A stretch of 64,000 nt of DNA from an uncultured Faecalibacterium sp. (lineage in GTDB: Bacteria > Bacillota > Clostridia > Oscillospirales > Ruminococcaceae). The position numbers were made by a program, and so were the translations under genes. Shown piece by piece: positions 41,048 to 49,347 of this stretch (its first letter is position 1; each line of letters opens with the position of its first letter). Below the pieces are notes generated by a model, which was not told the DNA's origin, searched no databases, and saw only the letters and a program-made list of their open reading frames with translations. Location: NCBI GenBank assembly GCA_937880095.1, contig CALFLK010000028.1, forward strand, positions 1 through 64,000, in the 5' to 3' direction.

Positions 41048-41683
41048 TTATTTTTCGACTTTGTCAAAATTGAAGATTTTGGGAGCAGTGCGGTACAAAA
41101 TCAGAGCAACTGCTACGGTCAGGATGGTTTCCGGCAGCATATAGAAAGCGTTGTAAACGAAGCTGTAGAACCAGCACAGCGCATTCTCGCCCAAAGTCTG
41201 GGTTGCCCATGCGCCCCAGCTGAAGTTGTTCAGCCATTCAAAAGCATAGTCGTAATCCTTCCAGACGATATAGCCGGACAGGAAGCTGCACACAAAGCGC
41301 AGCAGGCAGGCACCAACCGTGCCAACAGCGATTTTTGTATAGCAGGAGCGGAACTTGCTGCCCAGCGCATTGGCAAGACCCAGAGCGGTGAATGCCAGAA
41401 TGTAGTCCAGCAGAATGCAGCCAATTTGTGCAGTCAGGGTCTGGCAATATGCAACGTTGTCCAGACCCTGCATCAGCTGCAGCAGGCTGTGTACAAAAGC
41501 AGTAAACAGACCCCAGCGCGTACCGTTGCGGTAGCTCATAATAATCAAGGGCAGCATACTCACCAGCGTGATTCCGCCGCCGTGGGGCAGGCTGAAAACG
41601 GTGATGTAGCTCAGAATGGTGGACAGCGCGATCATAAGTGCGCCTTCGACCAGACTGTGGGTTGCGGAGTTGCGGGTTTTCAT
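41048..41683 (-). CDS. thiT: Thiamine transporter substrate-binding subunit ThiT (ECF)
   Basis: 211 residues with about six membrane segments. The N-terminal LVEGALMIALSTILSYI, followed by FSLPHGGGITLVSMLPLIIM, is a ThiT hallmark, and the aromatic-rich C-terminal half is typical. It captures thiamine for an energy-coupling-factor transporter whose ATPase and EcfT are elsewhere. Start ATG 41683 (AAGGAAG upstream). It is controlled by the TPP riboswitch and terminator just upstream. Confidence 0.95.
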   Translation of the reverse strand: MKTRNSATHSLVEGALMIALSTILSYITVFSLPHGGGITLVSMLPLIIMSYRNGTRWGLFTAFVHSLLQLMQGLDNVAYCQTLTAQIGCILLDYILAFTALGLANALGSKFRSCYTKIAVGTVGACLLRFVCSFLSGYIVWKDYDYAFEWLNNFSWGAWATQTLGENALCWFYSFVYNAFYMLPETILTVAVALILYRTAPKIFNFDKVEK

Positions 41684-41723
41684 GTAAAAACTTCCTTTCT
41701 TTTTTGACACAAAAGCAAGAAAA

Positions 41724-41753
41724 ATGCGCCTGCATCCAAAGGACGCAGGCGCA
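41724..41753 (-). terminator. Riboswitch-controlled terminator
   Basis: Stem ATGCGCCTGC / GCAGGCGCAT followed by TTTTT on the minus strand, between the TPP aptamer and thiT. It is the expression platform expected to form when TPP is bound. Confidence 0.9.
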
Positions 41754-41787
41754 TAATAAGTTTGTATGTACAGATAAAATACAACAA

Positions 41788-41866
41788 ACTTCCTACGCCG
41801 GCATTACCCGGATCAGGTTAAAGGGTACTCTGCAAGCAGATCTCAGCCTTTCGGCGCCCCTGTTTT
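41788..41866 (-). promoter_or_regulatory. TPP riboswitch (THI element)
   Basis: The minus strand reads GGGGCGCC, GGCTGAGA, TACCCTTTAACCTGATCCGG, TAATGCCGGCGTAGGAA, the conserved pieces of the TPP aptamer in order. It lies upstream of thiT with a terminator between. Confidence 0.97.
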
Positions 41867-41879
41867 CATGTCTTGTTTT

Positions 41880-41907
41880 ATTATAGGCGAGATTCCCGTA
41901 AAGTCAA
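41880..41907 (-). promoter_or_regulatory. Promoter of the TPP riboswitch-thiT transcript
   Basis: Minus strand: TTGACT (41907-41902), a 16-base spacer and TATAAT (41885-41880), immediately before the aptamer. Confidence 0.8.
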
Positions 41908-41952
41908 GGGACAGGATGTGGATGTTCCTATTCTATTAAGAGGTAAGAAAAA

Positions 41953-42657
41953 TTAAACGGAAGCTTCATCTTTGTTGTTCTTTTCGGAAATCGTTGCCTT
42001 GCCGGTTTTGCAAATATCAGCCAAACAGCAGTTTGCACAATCGGGACGGCGTGCAACACAGACAGCACGACCGTGCAGGACAAAACGGTGACACAAATCA
42101 TTGCCTTCTTCCGGCGGAATGATTTTCCAAAGCGCACGCTCCACCCGTGCAGGTTCCTTGATGTTGTCCACCAAGCCAATCAGATTGCACAGGCGAATGC
42201 AGTGAGTGTCGGTCACGATAGCAGGTTTGCCGAACACGTCGCCCATAATCAGGTTTGCACTCTTACGGCCTACACCGGGCAAATCCAGCAGTTCATCGAA
42301 TGTATCGGGAACATTACAGTTATACTGGTCACGCAGGACCCGCATACAAGCGGAAATGTCGCGTGCTTTGGAATGTCCCAGACCGCAGGGCTTTACAATG
42401 GCTTCGATTTCTTCCGGTTCGGCGGCGGCAAGCGCAGCAACGCTGGGATACTTGGCAAACAAATCCTCTACAACCACGTTGACGCGTGCGTCGGTACACT
42501 GTGCCGCCAGACGAACGCTGACCAACAGCTGCCATGCGTGGGCATAGTCCAACGTGCAGGTAGCTTCCGGGTAGGCTTCTTTCAAACGCTGGATGACTTC
42601 CAGCGCCAATTTTTTCTTTGCAGGTGAAACACGAGTGCTCTTTTTTGCTGTTGTCAT
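41953..42657 (-). CDS. nth: Endonuclease III (Nth)
   Basis: 234 residues. A DNA glycosylase/AP lyase for oxidised pyrimidines. The helix-hairpin-helix is LPGVGRKSANLI with the catalytic Lys, the catalytic Asp is in VTDTHCIRL, and the 4Fe-4S ligands are Cys-x6-Cys-x2-Cys-x5-Cys in CVARRPDCANCCLADIC. Start ATG 42657 follows GGAGG. Its promoter region contains a palindrome (42673-42693). Confidence 0.96.
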   Translation of the reverse strand: MTTAKKSTRVSPAKKKLALEVIQRLKEAYPEATCTLDYAHAWQLLVSVRLAAQCTDARVNVVVEDLFAKYPSVAALAAAEPEEIEAIVKPCGLGHSKARDISACMRVLRDQYNCNVPDTFDELLDLPGVGRKSANLIMGDVFGKPAIVTDTHCIRLCNLIGLVDNIKEPARVERALWKIIPPEEGNDLCHRFVLHGRAVCVARRPDCANCCLADICKTGKATISEKNNKDEASV

Positions 42658-42672
42658 AGGGTGCCTCCGCAA

Positions 42673-42695
42673 TAATGAGAATTTTTCTCATTATA
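42673..42695 (-). promoter_or_regulatory. Palindrome over the nth promoter
   Basis: TAATGAGAA (42673-42681), TTT, TTCTCATTA (42685-42693) overlaps a TATAAT box on the minus strand (42695-42690). Its form is Fur-box-like. It may be an operator or a leader hairpin. Confidence 0.5.
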
Positions 42696-42731
42696 ACAAA
42701 TTGAACGGAAAAGAACAATGGATTTCTTACC

Positions 42732-42760
42732 TTGTTTCGTAAGCGGAAAGGTATTATAAT
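42732..42760 (+). promoter_or_regulatory. Promoter of rarA
   Basis: TTGTTT (42732-42737), a 17-base spacer and TATAAT (42755-42760), 32 bases before the start codon. Confidence 0.75.
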
Positions 42761-42792
42761 AGTACGGTATTTACAAGAAAGGGGTAGAGAAT

Positions 42793-44058
42793 ATGAGAGA
42801 TCCCTTGGCAAACCGGCTTCGCCCGCAGACTTTATCGGATGTATGCGGTCAGCAGCATCTTTTGGCACCGGGTAAGGTGTTTCGTCAGACGGTGGAAGGC
42901 GGAACAGTACCCAATATGATTTTCTACGGTCCGTCTGGTGTGGGTAAGACCACTGTGGCGCGGATCATTGCAGAGAACAGCGGTATGACGCTGCATAAAT
43001 TAAATGGTACTTCCTGCGGAACCGGCGATATCAAAGCTGTTTTGAATGATATAGGGACACTGAACGGCTCGGAAGGGATTCTGCTGTATCTGGACGAGAT
43101 TCAGTATTTGAACAAAAAACAGCAGCAGAGCCTTTTGGAGTGCATCGAAAACGGCAGTGTAACGCTGATTGCATCTACAACAGAAAATCCGTACTTTTAC
43201 ATTTATAGTGCGCTGCTGTCTCGCTGCACAGTTTTTGAATTCAAGAGCCTGCGGGCAGAAGATATTGCACAGGGATTGCGCAATGCCATTACAAAGATTG
43301 AAAAAGAAGACGGCATTTCCATTCAGATAGAAGAAGAAGCCCTGCAATATCTGGCGCAGAGTGCTGGTGGCGATATGCGCAAGGCGTTGGGTGGTCTGGA
43401 ATTTGCCGTGACTGCTGCGGCAATCCAGGATAATACCAAGCATATTACACTGGATATGATTCAACAGGTGACGCGCCGCACAGCAATGCGCTATGACCGT
43501 GCAGGTGACGACCATTATGATATTGTGTCGGCTTACCAAAAATCCATGCGAGGTAGCGACCCGGATGCGGCACTGCATTATCTGGCACGTCTGCTGGAAG
43601 CAGGTGACTTGCCTTCTGCCTGTCGTCGTTTAATGGTTTGTGCGTGTGAAGACGTTGGGCTTGCTTACCCGCAGATCATTCCGATTGTAAAGGCAGCTGT
43701 GGATGCTGCTAATATGCTGGGCTTGCCGGAAGCGCGGATTCCCTTGGCAGATGCGGTGATTCTGGTAGCCACCAGCCCGAAATCCAATGGGGGAGAAACC
43801 GCTATTGATGCAGCACTTGCGGATGTGCGCGCCGGTAAAACTGGACCTATTCCCCGTCAGCTGCAAAACAAACATTTTGACGGTGAGGATGCACTGGTAA
43901 AGGGGCAGAACTATAAATATCCCCACGCCTATCCCAATCATTGGGTGGAACAGCAGTATTTGCCGGATGTGCTGAAAGATGCGCACTACTACACCTATGG
44001 TGAAAATAAGAATGAGCAGGCAGCGCGCGCTTACTGGGAACGCATCAAGAAAAAGTAA
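42793..44058 (+). CDS. rarA: Replication-associated recombination protein RarA (MgsA)
   Basis: 421 residues, AAA+ ATPase related to clamp loaders. Walker A GPSGVGKTTVAR (about 46-57), Walker B YLDEIQYL, sensor region STTENPYF. The C-terminal tetramerisation domain ends with NHWVEQQYLPD. It acts at stalled replication forks. ATG 42793. Confidence 0.95.
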   Translation: MRDPLANRLRPQTLSDVCGQQHLLAPGKVFRQTVEGGTVPNMIFYGPSGVGKTTVARIIAENSGMTLHKLNGTSCGTGDIKAVLNDIGTLNGSEGILLYLDEIQYLNKKQQQSLLECIENGSVTLIASTTENPYFYIYSALLSRCTVFEFKSLRAEDIAQGLRNAITKIEKEDGISIQIEEEALQYLAQSAGGDMRKALGGLEFAVTAAAIQDNTKHITLDMIQQVTRRTAMRYDRAGDDHYDIVSAYQKSMRGSDPDAALHYLARLLEAGDLPSACRRLMVCACEDVGLAYPQIIPIVKAAVDAANMLGLPEARIPLADAVILVATSPKSNGGETAIDAALADVRAGKTGPIPRQLQNKHFDGEDALVKGQNYKYPHAYPNHWVEQQYLPDVLKDAHYYTYGENKNEQAARAYWERIKKK

Positions 44059-44077
44059 AATGAGAAGAATTCCTATC

Positions 44078-44112
44078 TTGACAAAATGAATATGGGGATT
44101 TATATTATAAAT
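44078..44112 (+). promoter_or_regulatory. Promoter with 7-1-7 Per/Fur-box palindrome
   Basis: TTGACA (44078-44083), a 17-base spacer and TATATT (44101-44106). The -10 box lies inside a perfect palindrome ATTTATA-T-TATAAAT (44098-44112), which has the 7-1-7 geometry of PerR/Fur operators. It suggests autoregulation of the next gene. Confidence 0.7.
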
Positions 44113-44156
44113 AGAAACGATTCCTTTTATTATTTTGTGAAAAAGGAGGGAAGCTA

Positions 44157-44537
44157 ATGCGCTATTCCAGACAGCGGGAACTCATTCTGAAAAAAGTCAA
44201 TGCGATGCATAACCATCCTACTGCGGAAGAAATTTACGAGGCGGCGGGGAAAGAAAGCCCCGGGCTTAGCTTGGGAACAGTTTATCGCAATCTGAACGTG
44301 TTGGCAGATGCTGGTATGATTCGACGCGTTTCTATTCCCGGAAAGGCAGATCGCTTCGACCATACGCTGCAGCAGCACAGCCATCGGTTTTGTACCGTCT
44401 GCGGCAATGTGGATGATATTTCTCTGGACGATGCAGCTATTATGGAAATCGTGAAGCGCGGCGACGATACAGCACAGGATTATTCTCTGGTTGTATTCGG
44501 AACCTGCGAGCAGTGTCGTAAAAAAGCAGGAATGTAA
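44157..44537 (+). CDS. perR: Fur-family metalloregulator, PerR-like
   Basis: 126 residues. The winged HTH has LSLGTVYRNLNVLADAGMI. The metal and zinc ligands are DHTLQQHSHRFCTVCG and a second CEQC pair, giving two CxxC motifs. It is short for the family, as is common in clostridial PerR. It represses oxidative-stress or metal genes. Start ATG 44157 after AAAGGAGG. The symbol is tentative: Fur, Zur and PerR are hard to separate by sequence alone. Confidence 0.85.
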   Translation: MRYSRQRELILKKVNAMHNHPTAEEIYEAAGKESPGLSLGTVYRNLNVLADAGMIRRVSIPGKADRFDHTLQQHSHRFCTVCGNVDDISLDDAAIMEIVKRGDDTAQDYSLVVFGTCEQCRKKAGM

Positions 44538-44542
44538 CCCGG

Positions 44543-44576
44543 CGGACCTGAAACTTTTGTTTCGGGTCCGTTTTTT
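44543..44576 (+). terminator. Terminator of the perR-like gene
   Basis: Stem CGGACCTGAAAC / GTTTCGGGTCCG around TTTT, followed by TTTTTT. Confidence 0.92.
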
Positions 44577-44718
44577 GCAAAAAAAATTCCATCTTGGGGC
44601 GGGGGAAGTGCTGATAAAAGCAAAATAGACGGATTCCTGATAAAATCCAAAGAGGAACCGGTGCAAAATAGCTGCTTTCAGGGAAATGTGAGATATAAGA
44701 AAAGCCCGGCAGATATCT

Positions 44719-44747
44719 TGTTATCCCCTGTAGAATGATGTATAATC
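44719..44747 (+). promoter_or_regulatory. Promoter of the miaB-mutSL series
   Basis: TTGTTA (44719-44724), a 17-base spacer and TATAAT (44742-44747), 64 bases before miaB. Confidence 0.7.
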
Positions 44748-44811
44748 TACCATGTATTGTTATAGCTGCGCCTGTTACTACAAGATAAAGCGCAGCGGTT
44801 AGGAGATACTT

Positions 44812-46194
44812 TTGGAATTCTTAAACTTTACACATGATCAGTCCGCAGCAGATCTGGTTGCGGCTGTATATCCGACCCAGCCGCTGGCTTATATCCACAG
44901 CTACGGCTGTCAGCAGAATGTATCGGACGGTGAGCGCATCAAGGGTGTCCTGATGGATATTGGCTTTGGTCTGTGCGATTCGCCCGAAAATGCTGATTTG
45001 GTCCTGTTCAATACCTGTGCGGTGCGTGAGCACGCTGAGCAGCGTGTTCTGGGCAATGTGGGTGCACTGAAGCCCCTGAAAGAGAAAAAGCCCGGCATGA
45101 TTATCGGTCTGTGCGGCTGTATGGCAAACCAGCAGCAGGTGGTGGATAAAATCCGCAAGAGCTATCCGTATGTAGACTTGGTCTTTGGTGTGGATGGTAT
45201 CGACACCCTGCCGGCACTGCTGGCACAGAAGCTGCAGCAGAAAAAGCGTATCCTGATGGACCCGGCACAGCGCCCGGTCATCGTGGAACAGATGCCGGTT
45301 TGCCGCGACAGCAAATTCCGTGCATGGCTGCCTATTATGTATGGATGCGACAATTTCTGCACATATTGTATTGTACCCTATGTACGAGGCCGCGAGAAAA
45401 GCCGCCGTTCCGCAGATATTTTGGCGGAGTTTAAGCAGCTGGTGGCAGCAGGTTATAAAGAAATCACTTTGCTGGGTCAGAACGTCAACAGCTACGGTAA
45501 GGGTCTAGATGAGGATATCGATTTTTCCGATTTGCTGAATCTGCTGTGTGCTGTGCCCGGTGACTATCAGATTCGCTTTATGACCAGCCATCCGAAGGAT
45601 GCCAGCCGTAAGCTGATTGACACCATCGCAGCCCAGCCGCATCTGTGCAAACACCTGCATCTGCCGGTGCAGTGCGGTTCCAACCGTGTGCTGCAGGAGA
45701 TGAACCGTCGCTATACGGTAGAGCAGTATCTGGAGCTGGTGGAGTATGCACGTCAGCGTGTACCCGGCATTACCTTCTCCAGTGACATCATCGTGGGTTT
45801 CCCCGGCGAAACGGAAGAGGACTTTCAGGGTACGATTGAACTGGTAAAGAAAGTCGGCTATATGCAGCTGTTTACCTTTATTTACTCCAAGCGTACCGGC
45901 ACCAAAGCTGCTGAAATGGAAGACCCCACCCCGCGCAAGGAAAAGACCGACCGGATGCAGCGTCTGCTGGACGTACAGGAGAAGATCGCAATGGATCTGA
46001 TCCATCAGCAGGTTGGTCAGACCGTGCGTGTTCTGGTGGAAGGCTTCGGCCGTGCCGAGGGCAACTTGGTTGGCCGTCTGGACAACAACCTGACCGTAGA
46101 GTTCGCTGCAGACGAAAGTCTGATTGGCAGCTATGCAAACGTGAAACTGACCGACTCCCGTGCAACGGTTTTGCTGGGTGAGCTGGATCAGTAA
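44812..46194 (+). CDS. miaB: tRNA-2-methylthio-N6-isopentenyladenosine synthase MiaB
   Basis: 460 residues. Radical-SAM methylthiotransferase acting on A37 of tRNA. The N-terminal UPF0004 cluster cysteines are in YGCQQN, FNTCAV and GLCGCM. The radical SAM motif is CDNFCTYC (CxxxCxxC), and a TRAM domain closes the protein. It starts at TTG 44812, seven bases after AGGAG. First gene of the conserved miaB-ymcA-mutS-mutL-miaA series; miaA makes its substrate. Confidence 0.96.
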   Translation: MEFLNFTHDQSAADLVAAVYPTQPLAYIHSYGCQQNVSDGERIKGVLMDIGFGLCDSPENADLVLFNTCAVREHAEQRVLGNVGALKPLKEKKPGMIIGLCGCMANQQQVVDKIRKSYPYVDLVFGVDGIDTLPALLAQKLQQKKRILMDPAQRPVIVEQMPVCRDSKFRAWLPIMYGCDNFCTYCIVPYVRGREKSRRSADILAEFKQLVAAGYKEITLLGQNVNSYGKGLDEDIDFSDLLNLLCAVPGDYQIRFMTSHPKDASRKLIDTIAAQPHLCKHLHLPVQCGSNRVLQEMNRRYTVEQYLELVEYARQRVPGITFSSDIIVGFPGETEEDFQGTIELVKKVGYMQLFTFIYSKRTGTKAAEMEDPTPRKEKTDRMQRLLDVQEKIAMDLIHQQVGQTVRVLVEGFGRAEGNLVGRLDNNLTVEFAADESLIGSYANVKLTDSRATVLLGELDQ

Positions 46195-46241
46195 GCATAT
46201 CAAAAAATAAACTATATTTGTAAATCAAAGGAGAAATAAAA

Positions 46242-46649
46242 ATGGATTGTATCGAATTGTTTAAGCGCGCAGCACAGGCTCTGCAGACCGACGCACGTTA
46301 TCTGGCACTGGATGCCGCTCGCCGTGCAACCGACGAAGACCCCGAACTGCAGAACATGATCGGCGCTTTCAATCTGGCTCGCATGGATTTGAACAACGAA
46401 ATCGGCAAGACCGAACGCAGCGACGAGCGCATCTCTGAGCTGAACGAGAAGATCAACTCTCTGTACAGCGAGATCATGACCAATCAGAAGATGGTCGACT
46501 ACAACGAAGCAAAGACTGACTGCGAAGGTCTGATCAACTATATCGACGCTATCATCAACACCGCTATGAACGGCGGCGACCCCATGACCGTGGAAGAGCC
46601 TTCTACCCAGTGCACCGGCAGCTGCGCTTCCTGCGGTGGCTGCCACTAA
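46242..46649 (+). CDS. ymcA: YlbF/YmcA-family protein with cysteine-rich tail
   Basis: 135 residues. The helical YlbF/YmcA (DUF964) domain occupies about 5-110. The tail TQCTGSCASCGGCH carries four cysteines (124, 128, 131, 134) and a final His. In Bacillus, YmcA, YlbF and YaaT form a complex with iron-sulfur clusters that affects RNase Y-dependent mRNA processing and sporulation. The position between miaB and mutS is the ymcA position, so I assign it there, but the paralogue cannot be certain. Confidence 0.8.
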   Translation: MDCIELFKRAAQALQTDARYLALDAARRATDEDPELQNMIGAFNLARMDLNNEIGKTERSDERISELNEKINSLYSEIMTNQKMVDYNEAKTDCEGLINYIDAIINTAMNGGDPMTVEEPSTQCTGSCASCGGCH

Positions 46650-46702
46650 TTCCGCTTGTGCAAAGCAAATAAAACTCCAATAGAACAGGACAGGTGATAG
46701 GC

Positions 46703-49321
46703 GTGGCGGAATATTCCCCCATGATGCAGCAGTATTTTGAGGTCAAAAAACAGCATCAGGATGCCATTCTTTTTTATAGATTGGGCGACTTCTACGAAAT
46801 GTTTTTTGACGATGCCCTGATTGCTTCCCGCGAGCTGGATTTGACGCTTACCGGGCGCAACTGCGGTCAGGAAGAACGCGCCCCCATGTGCGGTGTGCCG
46901 TTCCACAGCTATGAAAGCTATATGGCGCGTCTGATTGCAAAGGGCTATAAAGTAGCCATTTGTGAACAGGTAGAAGACCCGGCAACTGCCAAGGGTCTGG
47001 TCAAGCGTGACATTATCCGTGTGGTAACGCCGGGTACGGTCATTGAAAGCAGTATGCTGCAGGATGACAAAAACAATTATCTTTGCAGTGTGTACCTGAA
47101 AGGCAACAAAGCAGGCATCTGCTTTGCCGATGTTTCCACAGGTACTTCCTACGCTACGGAGCTTTCCGGCGGAAAAATCGCCAACGCCATTATCACCGAA
47201 CTGTGTCGTTATCATCCCAGCGAGATTTTGCTGAACGCAAATTCTCTGGATGTACGGGAAATCACATCGTATGTGAAAAAGCAGATGCAGTGCTCTATGG
47301 AGCTGATGGAGGACGAATGTTATTCGCCCGGTCTGGTCAAGACCACGCTGGAAAACCAGTTTGGTCGTGATTGGAGTACGCATATCGACATTGACCCGAA
47401 GGGTCTGGTACGGTATGCGTTCAGTGCTCTGCTGCAATATCTGCATGAAACCCAGATCAAGGGTGTAGAGCGGCTGAAAACCGTAGAGAATTACAGCGAA
47501 GCACAGTTTATGCAGCTTTCCCCGGTAACGCGTGCCAATTTGGAATTAACCGAAACCATGCGTGGCAGAGAAAAGCGTGGTACGCTGCTTTGGGTGCTGG
47601 ATAAAACCCGTACTGCCATGGGTAAGCGTTTGCTGCGTACCCGTGTGGAACAGCCTTTGGTATCCAGCGCGCAAATCAATGCGCGTCTGAATATGGTGGA
47701 CAGTCTGTATCAGGAGAACATGGTTCGCAGCGAACTGCTGGACGAACTGCGTTATATCTTTGATATGGAGCGTCTGATGACCCGTACCGTGTACGGCTCC
47801 GCAACGCCGAAGGAAGTTTTTGCTCTGGCACAGACCTGCGACCATTTGCCGCGCCTGAAAGAATTGGCAATGCAGCCGGAATGTGAAGAACTGCACGATT
47901 TGGCACAGGATATTGATTTGCTGGATGATGTGCGGGAGCGTATTTATGCAGCAATTCAGCCGGAAGCACCTTCTTCGTTGAAGGATGGCGGTGTTATTCA
48001 GAAAGGCTACAATGCCGAGCTGGATGAACTGCGCGCTTTGCAGGATGACAGCAAGAGCGTACTGGCAGAAATGGAAGCCCGTATGCGGGAGGAAACCGGT
48101 ATTCCTAAGCTGAAAATCGGCTTCAACCGCGTATTTGGTTACTATATCGAGGTCAGCAACTCCTATAAGGATCAGGTTCCCGAAACCTATATCCGCAAGC
48201 AGACCCTGACCAACGGTGAGCGTTACATTACTCAGGAACTGAAGGATTTGGAAAATCGCATTCTGGGTGCGCACGAGCGTCTAATCGTTCTGGAGCGTCA
48301 GCTGTTCAATGACGTGCTGGAAATGCTGTCTGCACAGCTGACCCGCATTCAGGACACCGCAACTGCGATTGCCCAGCTGGATGTTGCAGCTGCTTTGGCG
48401 CAGGTCGCTGTGGATAACAACTATTGCCGCCCGGTGGTGGATGATTCGGACGAACTTAAGATTATGGAAGGCAGACACCCTGTTGTAGAGCAGGTGTTCT
48501 CCGGCAGTCTGTTTGTTCCGAATGATACCCTGCTGGACTGCGACCAAAATCGCTGTATGATTATCACTGGCCCCAATATGGCAGGTAAATCTACATATAT
48601 GCGTCAAAATGCGCTGATTGCGTTGATGGCCCAGATCGGTTCGTTTGTTCCGGCAAAAGAGTGCCATGTGGGTGTGGTGGATTCCATCTTTACCCGCGTT
48701 GGCGCATCGGACGATTTGGCGGCGGGTCAGTCTACCTTTATGGTGGAAATGACCGAAGTTGCCGAGATTTTGAAAAATGCAACCACGAAGAGCCTTGTTA
48801 TTTTGGACGAGATCGGTCGCGGTACTTCTACCTTTGACGGTATGAGTATTGCCCGCGCTGTGGTAGAACATATTACGGATAAATCGCAGGGATTGGGCTG
48901 CAAAACTTTGTTTGCAACCCACTACCACGAGCTGACCGATTTGGAACAGGCCATCGAAGGCGTTAAGAATTATAATATTGCCGTTAAAAAACGCGGTGAG
49001 GATATTACCTTCCTGCGTAAGATTGTACCTGGACCGGCAGATGACAGTTACGGTATCGAAGTTGCCAAACTGGCAGGTTTGCCCGGTACCGTTACACGCC
49101 GCGCACGGCAGGTATTGAAAGTGCTGGAGTCAAATGCGCCCAACCATAATCCGGTAGAGCAGCTGGGCTTTGATGAGCTGGAGGAGTACACTTCTCCGGC
49201 AATTCCGTCTGAGCTGATGGAAAAACTGGAAAAGATGGATGTAAACACGCTGACTCCCATTGAAGCACTGAATTTCCTGTATGAATTGAAAAAGACCCTG
49301 CAAGGATCGATTTCCGGCTGA
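46703..49321 (+). CDS. mutS: DNA mismatch repair protein MutS
   Basis: 872 residues. The mismatch-binding motif is FYEMF in LGDFYEMFFDDA. Walker A is GPNMAGKSTYMR, with a signature loop and Walker B further on (VILDEIGRGTSTFDG). It recognises mispairs and recruits MutL, encoded 26 bases downstream. I choose GTG 46703 (AGGTGA five bases upstream), giving the usual N-terminus MAEYSPMMQQY; an earlier GTG at 46694 has poor spacing. Confidence 0.97.
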   Translation: MAEYSPMMQQYFEVKKQHQDAILFYRLGDFYEMFFDDALIASRELDLTLTGRNCGQEERAPMCGVPFHSYESYMARLIAKGYKVAICEQVEDPATAKGLVKRDIIRVVTPGTVIESSMLQDDKNNYLCSVYLKGNKAGICFADVSTGTSYATELSGGKIANAIITELCRYHPSEILLNANSLDVREITSYVKKQMQCSMELMEDECYSPGLVKTTLENQFGRDWSTHIDIDPKGLVRYAFSALLQYLHETQIKGVERLKTVENYSEAQFMQLSPVTRANLELTETMRGREKRGTLLWVLDKTRTAMGKRLLRTRVEQPLVSSAQINARLNMVDSLYQENMVRSELLDELRYIFDMERLMTRTVYGSATPKEVFALAQTCDHLPRLKELAMQPECEELHDLAQDIDLLDDVRERIYAAIQPEAPSSLKDGGVIQKGYNAELDELRALQDDSKSVLAEMEARMREETGIPKLKIGFNRVFGYYIEVSNSYKDQVPETYIRKQTLTNGERYITQELKDLENRILGAHERLIVLERQLFNDVLEMLSAQLTRIQDTATAIAQLDVAAALAQVAVDNNYCRPVVDDSDELKIMEGRHPVVEQVFSGSLFVPNDTLLDCDQNRCMIITGPNMAGKSTYMRQNALIALMAQIGSFVPAKECHVGVVDSIFTRVGASDDLAAGQSTFMVEMTEVAEILKNATTKSLVILDEIGRGTSTFDGMSIARAVVEHITDKSQGLGCKTLFATHYHELTDLEQAIEGVKNYNIAVKKRGEDITFLRKIVPGPADDSYGIEVAKLAGLPGTVTRRARQVLKVLESNAPNHNPVEQLGFDELEEYTSPAIPSELMEKLEKMDVNTLTPIEALNFLYELKKTLQGSISG

Positions 49322-49347
49322 GCAGGGGAGGAAAGTGAGGAATCGCC

